A stretch of 11,789 bases of DNA from Dethiosulfatibacter sp. (GTDB taxonomy: Bacteria > Bacillota_A > Clostridia > Tissierellales > Dethiosulfatibacteraceae). How positions within the stretch are numbered: the stretch's first letter is position 1; each line of letters starts with the position of its first letter. The notes beneath the pieces are model-generated. The model was not told the origin of the DNA. It saw only the letters and a program-made list of their open reading frames with translations, and ran no database searches. This document shows, piece by piece, positions 5,173 through 11,605 of this stretch. The DNA lies in contig JAHRFV010000129.1 in the NCBI GenBank assembly GCA_019084435.1, positions 1 through 11,789 of the forward strand, read 5' to 3'. The position numbers and the translations under genes are program-made.

Positions 5173-6774
5173 ATGAAAAATGATTATGTACTTGAAATGA
5201 ATGGTATCACCAAAGATTATTCAGGCAATGTTGTTCTAAACAACATCAACTTAAAAGTTAAGCCAGGAGAAATCCATGCTCTTTTAGGAGAGAATGGCGC
5301 CGGAAAATCAACATTGATGAACATACTTTTTGGTATGCCTGTCATACATAGCACTGGAGGATTTAACGGAGAAGTTAAGTTAAACGGTGAAGTTGTAAAT
5401 ATCATTTCTCCTAAAGAAGCTATGGGTCATGGTATAGGCATGGTGCATCAAGAGTTCATGCTAATACCCGGATTTACAATTACTGAGAATATTAAATTAA
5501 ATAGAGAAATCACCCGAAGGAACATTGTTAGCTCAGTATTTAGAAGTAAGGCACTTGAATTCCTTGATAGTGAAGCGATGTCAAAAGACTCTCGAAAAGC
5601 TTTGGACACCTTAAATATAGGTATTGATGAAAATGCTTATGTGTCGAGTCTACCGGTAGGGTATATGCAATTAGTTGAAATAGCTAGAGAGATCGATAAA
5701 AGGAACATCAAACTACTTGTCTTCGATGAACCTACTGCTGTATTGACAGAGAGTGAGGCTGAAAATCTTATTGGCGCTATGAAAGTTATAGCCGGTCATG
5801 GAATTGCTATACTTTTCATCACCCATAGATTGGATGAGGTTATGATGGCAGCTGATACAGTTACTGTTTTAAGAGATGGGAACCTTGTGGTCAGCAAACC
5901 AAAAACCGAAACCAATGTTATGGAAATCGCAGCATTGATGGTAGGTAGAGAACTCTCTATAACAAAAACTGTCAAGACAGAAGAAAAAGAAGCAGATGTT
6001 GTCATGTCTCTGAGAAACCTACAGGTCAATATGCCAGGAGAAGCAGTAAAAGGTGTTGATCTTGATATAAAGCGAGGAGAAATTATTGGCATCGGTGGTT
6101 TGGCTGGGCAAGGTAAAATAGGCATCGCCAATGGTATAATGGGTATGTTTGAGACAGACGGCGAAATTACTATAAACAATGAAAAGCTTGTTTTAAACAA
6201 CACAATTGAATCATATAATAAGAAGCTAGCGTTTGTATCAGAGGATAGAAAAGGTGTCGGGTTGCTCCTGGACTCTTCAATAGAAGATAATATAGCTATT
6301 ACTGCAATAAGAGTAAATGGAGATTTCCTTAAAAAATTTGGACCGTTTTCTTTTAGAGATGATTCCAAAATAAGGAATCATGCAGAAAGCATGGTCAAGG
6401 AACTTGATATCAGATGTACAGGAACAAAGCAGGAAACTAGGAGATTGTCAGGTGGCAATCAACAGAAGGTTTGTTTGGCTAGAGCACTCACCATTGAACC
6501 AGAAATACTACTGGTCTCTGAACCAACTAGGGGAGTAGACATAGGAGCTAAACAATTGATACTGGATAAATTGAGATTTTTGAACAAGGAATTGGGTATG
6601 ACTATCATCATGACATCCAGTGAGTTGGCGGAATTAAGATCTATATGTGATCGCATAGTTATTGTTTGCGAGGGTAAAGTAGAAGGAGTATTAAAACCGG
6701 ATGCGTCTGATGTTGATTTTGGCCTAATGATGTCAGGAGATTACAAAAAAGTTAAGGTAGGAGGTATTGCATGA
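5173..6774 (+). CDS. ABC importer ATP-binding protein, two nucleotide-binding domains (MglA/RbsA/NupO-like)
   Basis: A 533-residue cytoplasmic ATPase made of two fused nucleotide-binding domains, the arrangement of sugar (CUT2) and nucleoside importers. Domain 1 has Walker A G39-ENGAGKST-47, signature L160-PVGYMQ-166 (an unusual form of LSGGQ), Walker B F184-D185-E186-P and switch His H218. Domain 2 has a degenerate Walker A, G309-LAGQGK-I316 (Ile in place of Ser/Thr). Its signature L425-SGGNQQ is intact, and its Walker B reads V448-S449-E450-PTRGVD, with Ser replacing the metal-binding Asp. Asymmetric sites are common in this family, so one productive site is likely. The start is the first possible, since TAG lies just upstream (5170-5172). 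It has no close SD: AAAAGGA sits 15-16 nt away and is better spaced for a 6-codon ORF at 5163. The 3' end overlaps permease 1 by ATGA. Confidence 0.93.
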   Translation: MKNDYVLEMNGITKDYSGNVVLNNINLKVKPGEIHALLGENGAGKSTLMNILFGMPVIHSTGGFNGEVKLNGEVVNIISPKEAMGHGIGMVHQEFMLIPGFTITENIKLNREITRRNIVSSVFRSKALEFLDSEAMSKDSRKALDTLNIGIDENAYVSSLPVGYMQLVEIAREIDKRNIKLLVFDEPTAVLTESEAENLIGAMKVIAGHGIAILFITHRLDEVMMAADTVTVLRDGNLVVSKPKTETNVMEIAALMVGRELSITKTVKTEEKEADVVMSLRNLQVNMPGEAVKGVDLDIKRGEIIGIGGLAGQGKIGIANGIMGMFETDGEITINNEKLVLNNTIESYNKKLAFVSEDRKGVGLLLDSSIEDNIAITAIRVNGDFLKKFGPFSFRDDSKIRNHAESMVKELDIRCTGTKQETRRLSGGNQQKVCLARALTIEPEILLVSEPTRGVDIGAKQLILDKLRFLNKELGMTIIMTSSELAELRSICDRIVIVCEGKVEGVLKPDASDVDFGLMMSGDYKKVKVGGIA

Positions 6775-7901
6775 ATAAGTTTTTGAAGAATATGACTTCA
6801 GGTGCTAACCTGCCTAGGTTTATCATATCGTCCTTCTTCCTACTTGTATGTGTTATGGCAGTAATTGTCAAAATACCTTTTACAACACTAATGTCTGATA
6901 CATTGGTCAGATTTGCTATGAATGGTGTCTTGGTACTAGCTATGGTTCCTTCCATACAATCAGGGTTAGGACCCAATTTTGCGTTACCTATTGGCATTAT
7001 TGCAGGTCTAGTCGGATCTGTTGTCAGCTTTGAATTTGGAATCGCAGGGTTCGGTGGTTTATGGCTCGCTATTGCAATTTCAATTCCATTGGCATTGATT
7101 TTTGGTTATCTCTATGGACAGATGCTCAACAAGGTAAAGGGGTCTGAGTTGATAGTATCGACCTATACTGGCTTTTCCATCGTGTCACTGATGAGCATAG
7201 GATGGATACTCATGCCTTTAAAGCATCCTGAAATGACCTGGCCTTTAGGAAAAGGATTGAGAAATATTATTTTGCTGGATAATTCTTTTGGTAAAATGCT
7301 GAATGATTTTTTCTCGTGGAAATATGTCAGAGTTGCTGAAACAGGAAACTTAATTACATTCTTCAATCGTACTGACAAGTATATTTCGGATTTGTATCCT
7401 AATAATGCAGCTGTGGTCGAATTTACGATACCAACGGGACTATTGATTTTCTTTTTTCTTTTTTGCTTTGTGGTATTTCTGTTTAATCGATCTAAGCTTG
7501 GAATGGAGATGAGAGCAGCTGGTGATAATCCCAAATTTGCATTGGCTTCCGGCATAAATGTGGATAAGATGAGGGTTTTAGGCGCTACTCTTTCGACAGT
7601 TATTGCATCTATAGGGATTGTTGTTTTCTCACAGAGTTATGGATACTTGCAGCTATATCAAGCACCTTTATTCATGGCATTTCCTGCTATAGCAGCCATT
7701 CTCATTGGTGGTGCTTCCACCCAAAAAGCGAAGATATTTCATGTTATAATTGGAACGTTCCTTTTTCAAGGTTTATTGACTATGTCATTGCCGGTTGCAA
7801 ACAAGTTGATTGTTGAGGGAAATCTTTCTGAGGTATTAAGAATGATTATACAGAATGGCGTTATTCTGTATGCATTGACAAAAGTAGGAGGTCAAGAATG
7901 A
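6771..7901 (+). CDS. ABC importer permease 1 (BPD_transp_2 family)
   Basis: A 376-residue inner-membrane protein with about eight to ten hydrophobic segments. It contains the family's GLGPNFALPIGIIAGLVG segment (near residues 65-82) and the cytoplasmic loop MRAAGDNPKFALASGINVDKMRVLGATLST, which contacts the ATPase in this family. FPAIAAILIGGAST follows near the C-terminus. A polar loop of about 60 residues, SWKYVRVAETGNLITFFNRTDKYISDLYPNN, separates central helices and probably faces outside. The start overlaps the ATPase stop (ATGA, 6771-6774) and has AGGAGGT (6759-6765) 5 nt upstream, so translation is probably coupled. It should pair with permease 2 as a heterodimer. Similar permeases serve sugars, nucleosides and autoinducers, so the family does not fix the ligand. 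Confidence 0.92.
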   Translation: MNKFLKNMTSGANLPRFIISSFFLLVCVMAVIVKIPFTTLMSDTLVRFAMNGVLVLAMVPSIQSGLGPNFALPIGIIAGLVGSVVSFEFGIAGFGGLWLAIAISIPLALIFGYLYGQMLNKVKGSELIVSTYTGFSIVSLMSIGWILMPLKHPEMTWPLGKGLRNIILLDNSFGKMLNDFFSWKYVRVAETGNLITFFNRTDKYISDLYPNNAAVVEFTIPTGLLIFFFLFCFVVFLFNRSKLGMEMRAAGDNPKFALASGINVDKMRVLGATLSTVIASIGIVVFSQSYGYLQLYQAPLFMAFPAIAAILIGGASTQKAKIFHVIIGTFLFQGLLTMSLPVANKLIVEGNLSEVLRMIIQNGVILYALTKVGGQE

Positions 7902-9163
7902 AACCAACAGTTACTAGTCAGTTAAAAAAGTTCTTGATTAAAAATATAGTTGTTATAGTTTTTGTGGTTATTTCAATCCTGGCCTTTATAGCATCAAAAC
8001 AGTCATTGTACTTTCTAATGAGTCAGTTGCTTGAAAGAATAAGTCGAAACAGTTTTTTGGTTTTGTCTTTGCTGATACCTGTCATGGCTGGTATGGGACT
8101 GAATTTCAGCATAATCATCGGTGCTATGGCTGGTCAGGCGGCATTGATAATAGTGACAAATTACCAGATAGCCTTTTGGAATGGATTTGGAGGCATTATG
8201 CTTGCAATGCTGATAGCTGTTCCCATGGCTGCAATATTTGGGATTTTGACCGGTATGCTGCTGAATAAGACAAAGGGTCAGGAAATGATTGCCAGTATGA
8301 TTGTCGGATTCTTTGCAAATGGTATCTATCAGTTTGTTTTTCTCTTTGCTGTGGGCGGATTATTTACTGTCAGAAACAAAGATCTGTTATTGACAAGTGG
8401 TGTTGGATTGCGTAATTCCATTACCTTTACAGAAACCTTGAAATTTGGTCTTGATTTTGGAGGTGTCACCAAGGTGCCATTCTTCAATATTCTAATGGTT
8501 GTGTCTGTAATCATTATTTTAGTCTATCTTGGATTGTTCTTTATCAAGAAAAAACTAACGGTAAAACAAAAAAGTGGAATTGTAGTTTCAGCAGCAGTTT
8601 TAGTTTTTAGCGCTTTGATAATGTATACAAATATTTTTCCTTTACAGATTAGAATGTTGAAATCGTTGACATTTCCTGCAGTTTCCGGTCTTTTTATAGC
8701 CCTACTATGTGGCTTTAACATGATCATCATCAAAACCAAGCTAGGTCAAGATTTCAGGGCAGTAGGACAAAATCAGCATATTGCTGCAGTTTCCGGTATC
8801 AATGTAAACAGGGTAAGGATTATTGCTATTACAATATCAACCATCTTGGCAGCATGGGGACAGATTATATTCCTACAGGAAATAGGCGTAATGAATACAT
8901 TTGGATCCCATGTTCAGATAGCACAGTTTTCGGTTGCCGCTCTTTTGGTAGGCGGGGCGACTGTATCTAAAGCGACAAACAACAATGCTATAGTGGGTGT
9001 AATACTATTTCATACGTTATTTATTGTCTCACCTTTTGCTGGAAAGGAATTGTTTGGAGATCCTCAGATTGGAGAATTTTTCAGAACCTTTGTAGCATAT
9101 GGCGTAATCGGTCTATCACTAGGCCTATATGCATGGAAAACACTTTTCACTAATAAGAAATAA
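7898..9163 (+). CDS. ABC importer permease 2 (BPD_transp_2 family)
   Basis: A 421-residue polytopic membrane protein, paralogous to permease 1. Shared landmarks are MAGMGLNFSIIIGAMAGQAA (about 64-83), a cytoplasmic loop AVGQNQHIAAVSGINVNRVRIIAITIST, and SVAALLVGGATVSKA before the last helices. It is about 45 residues longer, partly from an extra helix-loop-helix (LGLFFIKKKLTVKQKSGIVVSAAVLVFSALIMY). The ATG overlaps the permease 1 stop (ATGA, 7898-7901) and has AGGAGGT (7886-7892) 5 nt upstream. It is the last gene of the operon, followed by a terminator-like hairpin. Two different permeases with one fused ATPase and a lipoprotein make a complete importer. Confidence 0.92.
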   Translation: MKPTVTSQLKKFLIKNIVVIVFVVISILAFIASKQSLYFLMSQLLERISRNSFLVLSLLIPVMAGMGLNFSIIIGAMAGQAALIIVTNYQIAFWNGFGGIMLAMLIAVPMAAIFGILTGMLLNKTKGQEMIASMIVGFFANGIYQFVFLFAVGGLFTVRNKDLLLTSGVGLRNSITFTETLKFGLDFGGVTKVPFFNILMVVSVIIILVYLGLFFIKKKLTVKQKSGIVVSAAVLVFSALIMYTNIFPLQIRMLKSLTFPAVSGLFIALLCGFNMIIIKTKLGQDFRAVGQNQHIAAVSGINVNRVRIIAITISTILAAWGQIIFLQEIGVMNTFGSHVQIAQFSVAALLVGGATVSKATNNNAIVGVILFHTLFIVSPFAGKELFGDPQIGEFFRTFVAYGVIGLSLGLYAWKTLFTNKK

Positions 9164-9184
9164 ATAGAAAACAACTGTCATTCG

Positions 9185-9214
9185 AATAGTTGCATCTTCA
9201 GGGATGCAGCTATT
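9185..9214 (+). terminator. Terminator-like hairpin closing the ABC operon
   Basis: AATAGTTGCATC (9185-9196) pairs with GATGCAGCTATT (9203-9214) in a 12-bp stem with one G-U pair and a 6-nt loop. AATTTTATAG follows, a poor T-tract. It lies 22 nt after the permease 2 stop, where an operon terminator is expected, and may be only partly efficient. Confidence 0.6.
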
Positions 9215-9251
9215 AATTTTATAGTCAAGAGTAACCGAAATACGTGTTTTA

Positions 9252-9260
9252 TGCTATAAT
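9252..9260 (+). promoter_or_regulatory. Extended -10 promoter for the second EamA gene
   Basis: TGCTATAAT is a perfect extended -10 element (TG 9252-9253, TATAAT 9255-9260). No recognisable -35 hexamer lies 16-18 nt upstream. The predicted start near 9267 gives a leader of about 40 nt before the short ORF at 9309. Confidence 0.6.
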
Positions 9261-9308
9261 ATATGAGGATTAATCAAATTGAGTAATAACAAAATTGGAG
9301 GATAAATC

Positions 9309-9335
9309 ATGAAGATAGGAACAGATTTGCTATGA
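9309..9335 (+). CDS. Short leader ORF (8 codons, MKIGTDLL) overlapping the EamA start
   Basis: The ATG at 9309 has an excellent ribosome binding site, GGAGG at 9297-9301 with a 7-nt spacer. The reading frame MKIGTDLL ends at TGA 9333-9335, overlapping the EamA ATG (9332) as ATGA. The EamA start itself has only AGGA about 11 nt upstream, inside this ORF. The arrangement suggests that ribosomes load at the short ORF and reinitiate at the transporter gene, a form of translational coupling. The peptide has no recognised function. It could instead be a chance ORF or reflect a sequencing frameshift. The sequence arrangement is seen; its use is inference. Confidence 0.4.
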   Translation: MKIGTDLL

Positions 9336-10270
9336 TAAGTAAAGAGTTAAGGGCCAGCTTTTTATTATTGTTAACAGCAGCCATTTGGGGATTCGCTTTT
9401 GTTGCCCAGAGAGTTGGGATGCAGTATGTGGGGGCGTTTACATTTAACGGTATCAGATTTGCTTTGGGAAGCCTTTCACTATTACCGATAATCAAATACT
9501 TTGAGTTGAAAAACAGGGATAAGGAAAAAGAGTATAATAGAGATAACCTTAAACTCATCGTTAAATATGGTTTTTTAGCGGGGAGTGTTTTGTTTATTGC
9601 AGCAACACTTCAGCAGGTCGGTATGAAATATACCACAGCTGGAAAGGCGGGCTTTATAACAAGCCTTTACATAGTGCTTGTACCAATTCTAGGTATTGCT
9701 ATCAAACAAAGATCTACTAAAAACATATGGCTGGGAGCAATTGTAGCAGCGATAGGATTGTATTTCCTAAGCATCAATGAAGATCTAACCATAGAGTTTG
9801 GTGATTTGTTGCAGTTGATTGGCGCTTTTTTCTGGGCAACTCATATTATTGTAATTGGTTTTTTTGTTTCTAAGGTAGATGCAGTTAAGCTTTCTTCCAT
9901 GCAGTTCGCGACCTGTTCTATACTAAGCTTCATAGTCGCTTTTATATTTGAAGATATTCAAATAACAAATATAGGTTATGCTTTAATTCCATTGTTATAT
10001 GGTGGCTTGATGTCAGTCGGCATAGCATACACTCTACAGGTAGTGGCACAGAGGCATGCCAAAGCGTCTCATGCAGCCATAGCTTTAAGCATGGAGGCAG
10101 TGTTTGCTGCTATAGGGGGCATGGTATTATTAGGCGAACGAATGTCGCCACGAGGTTATTTTGGCAGTCTGCTGATGCTTGCAGGCATGCTTATTTCTCA
10201 GGCAGATAATTTCAAGAAGAGAAATAAAAGACTGGTTGAAGCAGATCAGCACAATGTATTAACCGAATAG
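9332..10270 (+). CDS. EamA/DMT-family transporter
   Basis: A 312-residue inner-membrane protein with about ten helices in two EamA repeats. It opens with MISKELRASFLLLLTAAIWGFAFVAQRVGM, the usual DMT start with a WG pair in helix 1, followed by FTFNGIRFALGSLSLLP. The second repeat begins at GDLLQLIGAFFWATHIIVIG and ends with AIALSMEAVFAAIGGMVLLGERMSPRGYFGSLLMLAGML, the characteristic EamA tail. A charged C-terminal extension of about 25 residues is cytoplasmic. Likely an exporter of amino acids or other metabolites; the substrate is not predictable. The start is the first possible in this frame. The NDT-like gene follows after 26 nt, so the two may be co-transcribed. Confidence 0.9.
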   Translation: MISKELRASFLLLLTAAIWGFAFVAQRVGMQYVGAFTFNGIRFALGSLSLLPIIKYFELKNRDKEKEYNRDNLKLIVKYGFLAGSVLFIAATLQQVGMKYTTAGKAGFITSLYIVLVPILGIAIKQRSTKNIWLGAIVAAIGLYFLSINEDLTIEFGDLLQLIGAFFWATHIIVIGFFVSKVDAVKLSSMQFATCSILSFIVAFIFEDIQITNIGYALIPLLYGGLMSVGIAYTLQVVAQRHAKASHAAIALSMEAVFAAIGGMVLLGERMSPRGYFGSLLMLAGMLISQADNFKKRNKRLVEADQHNVLTE

Positions 10271-10296
10271 CAGTATAAACATTAAGGAGGTATTTC

Positions 10297-10629
10297 GTGG
10301 AAGGAAAGTATAAAGTTGTCACACTTTGTGGCAGTACAAGATTTAAGGATGATTTTTTAAGGATACAAAAGGAGTTAACACTATCAGGACATATAGTGAT
10401 TTCTGTTGGCTTGTATGGACACGCTGACGGAGAGTATGAAACTGTGTTGAATGAGGAAGTTAAAACAATGCTTGATGACATGCATAAAAGAAAAATTGAC
10501 ATGTCGGATGAGGTTTTTATTATCAATAGGGATGGTTACATTGGAGATAGCACTAGAAGTGAAATCGATTATGCAATAAAGACAGGTAAAGCAATAAAAT
10601 ACATGGTCAATGAAAATTTTTCTCAATGA
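10297..10629 (+). CDS. Small nucleoside 2-deoxyribosyltransferase-like protein
   Basis: A 110-residue cytoplasmic protein. VVTLCGSTRF (residues 7-16) near the N-terminus and DEVFIINRDGYIGDSTRSEIDYAIKTGKAIKYM (71-103) near the C-terminus match the Rossmann-like core of the nucleoside 2-deoxyribosyltransferase superfamily. In those enzymes a loop Glu followed by a helix, as in SE89IDYA, provides the nucleophile; E89 is the candidate here. It is shorter than classical transferases (about 150-160 residues), so a role in nucleotide salvage or housecleaning is possible but the reaction is not established. The start is GTG at 10297, supported by AAGGAGGT (10284-10291) with a 5-nt spacer, the best SD in this part of the window. 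It lies 26 nt after the EamA gene and may share its transcript. Confidence 0.75.
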   Translation: MEGKYKVVTLCGSTRFKDDFLRIQKELTLSGHIVISVGLYGHADGEYETVLNEEVKTMLDDMHKRKIDMSDEVFIINRDGYIGDSTRSEIDYAIKTGKAIKYMVNENFSQ

Positions 10630-10652
10630 TATATTTAACGACTAATTTGTAG

Positions 10653-10658
10653 TATAAT
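10653..10658 (+). promoter_or_regulatory. -10 box candidate for the metallopeptidase gene
   Basis: A perfect TATAAT in the 67-nt gap between the NDT-like gene and the metallopeptidase start. No good -35 hexamer is found at 16-18 nt. The expected transcript start is near 10665, about 30 nt upstream of the ATG at 10697. This also argues against translation from the ATG at 10673. Confidence 0.45.
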
Positions 10659-10696
10659 ATAAGAACAAATATATGATGTTTTTGGGAGGAGTTTAT

Positions 10697-11545
10697 ATGG
10701 ACTGGAAGGGTAGAAGAAGAAGCACAAATGTTGAGGATAGAAGAGGTGGTAGCTCCGGGAAAATAGTAGGTGGTGGAATAGGCACAATCATCATTTTTAT
10801 TATCGTGGCTTTGCTTGGTGGTAATCCGGCTGATGTGATCGAAAACCTCCAACCGGATACACCTGGTATAGAGGCATCATATGAAGGTACAGCGGAAGAA
10901 GAGGAGATGGTGGAATTTGTCTCGGTCGTACTGGCTGAAACCGAAAATGTCTGGGAAGAGCTATTTAAGAATGAGGGTTGGACCTATTCATATCCGAACT
11001 TAGTCATATATACAGGACAGGTGGAATCTGCCTGTGGCGTTGCAGGATCTTCGACAGGACCGTTTTATTGTTCTGGTGATGAAAAAATCTACATTGATTT
11101 GAGTTTCTTTGATGATCTGCATCAGAAGTATAAAGCTCCTGGCGATTTTGCAGCAGCATATGTTATTGCCCATGAAGTTGGACACCATGTACAAAATCAG
11201 TTGGGAATATTGGGTCAGGTGAATGACTTACGGTCTAAGCTGTCTCCAACGGAGTTCAATCAAGTTATGGTTAGACTGGAATTGCAGGCAGATTATTTTG
11301 CCGGTGTCTGGGCTCATTATGTGAATAGAATGGATATACTTGAGGAAGGCGATCTGGAGGAAGCATTGACCGCCGCAGGTGCAGTGGGTGATGACAGGCT
11401 TCAAAAGCAGGGGCAGGGCTATGTAGTGCCTGATAGTTTTACCCATGGCACTTCAGCACAACGTGCAAAATGGTTCAAGAAAGGATTTGTGGCAGGTACT
11501 ATTGAAGATGGCGACACCTTCATCTTGGATTATGAGGATTTATAA
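10697..11545 (+). CDS. ypfJ: YpfJ-type neutral zinc metallopeptidase, membrane-anchored
   Basis: A 282-residue protein. The N-terminus MDWKGRRRSTNVEDRRG is strongly basic and is the family signature. A single transmembrane segment follows at about 23-42 (IVGGGIGTIIIFIIVALLGG), with the large domain probably outside the membrane. The catalytic region is VIAH159-E-V-G-H163-HVQ, an HExxH zinc site, with E195 in LELQADYFAG as the likely third ligand. CGVAG...GPFYCSGDEKIYIDLSFFDDL, upstream of it, is also family-typical and holds two Cys residues. The length is normal for the family and nothing is missing. The substrate is unknown. I chose the ATG at 10697 because GGGAGGAG (10684-10691) lies 5 nt upstream; the ATG at 10673 would add eight residues without a good SD. 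Monocistronic, followed by a strong terminator. Confidence 0.92.
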   Translation: MDWKGRRRSTNVEDRRGGSSGKIVGGGIGTIIIFIIVALLGGNPADVIENLQPDTPGIEASYEGTAEEEEMVEFVSVVLAETENVWEELFKNEGWTYSYPNLVIYTGQVESACGVAGSSTGPFYCSGDEKIYIDLSFFDDLHQKYKAPGDFAAAYVIAHEVGHHVQNQLGILGQVNDLRSKLSPTEFNQVMVRLELQADYFAGVWAHYVNRMDILEEGDLEEALTAAGAVGDDRLQKQGQGYVVPDSFTHGTSAQRAKWFKKGFVAGTIEDGDTFILDYEDL

Positions 11546-11561
11546 TGATGCAAAAATAAGA

Positions 11562-11605
11562 CCGTAATCAGCAACGTGTATATATTGCTGATTACGGCCT
11601 TTTTT
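11562..11605 (+). terminator. Strong intrinsic terminator of the metallopeptidase gene
   Basis: CCGTAATCAGCAA (11562-11574) and TTGCTGATTACGG (11585-11597) form a perfect 13-bp stem with a 10-nt loop, followed by CC and a run of six T. It is the clearest rho-independent terminator in the window. Confidence 0.92.

Noticed and set aside
5796..6368. 190-codon open frame on the minus strand inside the ABC ATPase gene
   Set aside because: It lies wholly antisense to a strongly supported ATPase with intact motifs and has no recognisable domain; it is a shadow frame.
10673..10696. Longer metallopeptidase start at ATG 10673 (MMFLGGVY extension)
   Set aside because: It lacks a Shine-Dalgarno, lies only about 8 nt after the expected transcript start, and the extension contains the SD (GGGAGGAG) of the ATG at 10697.
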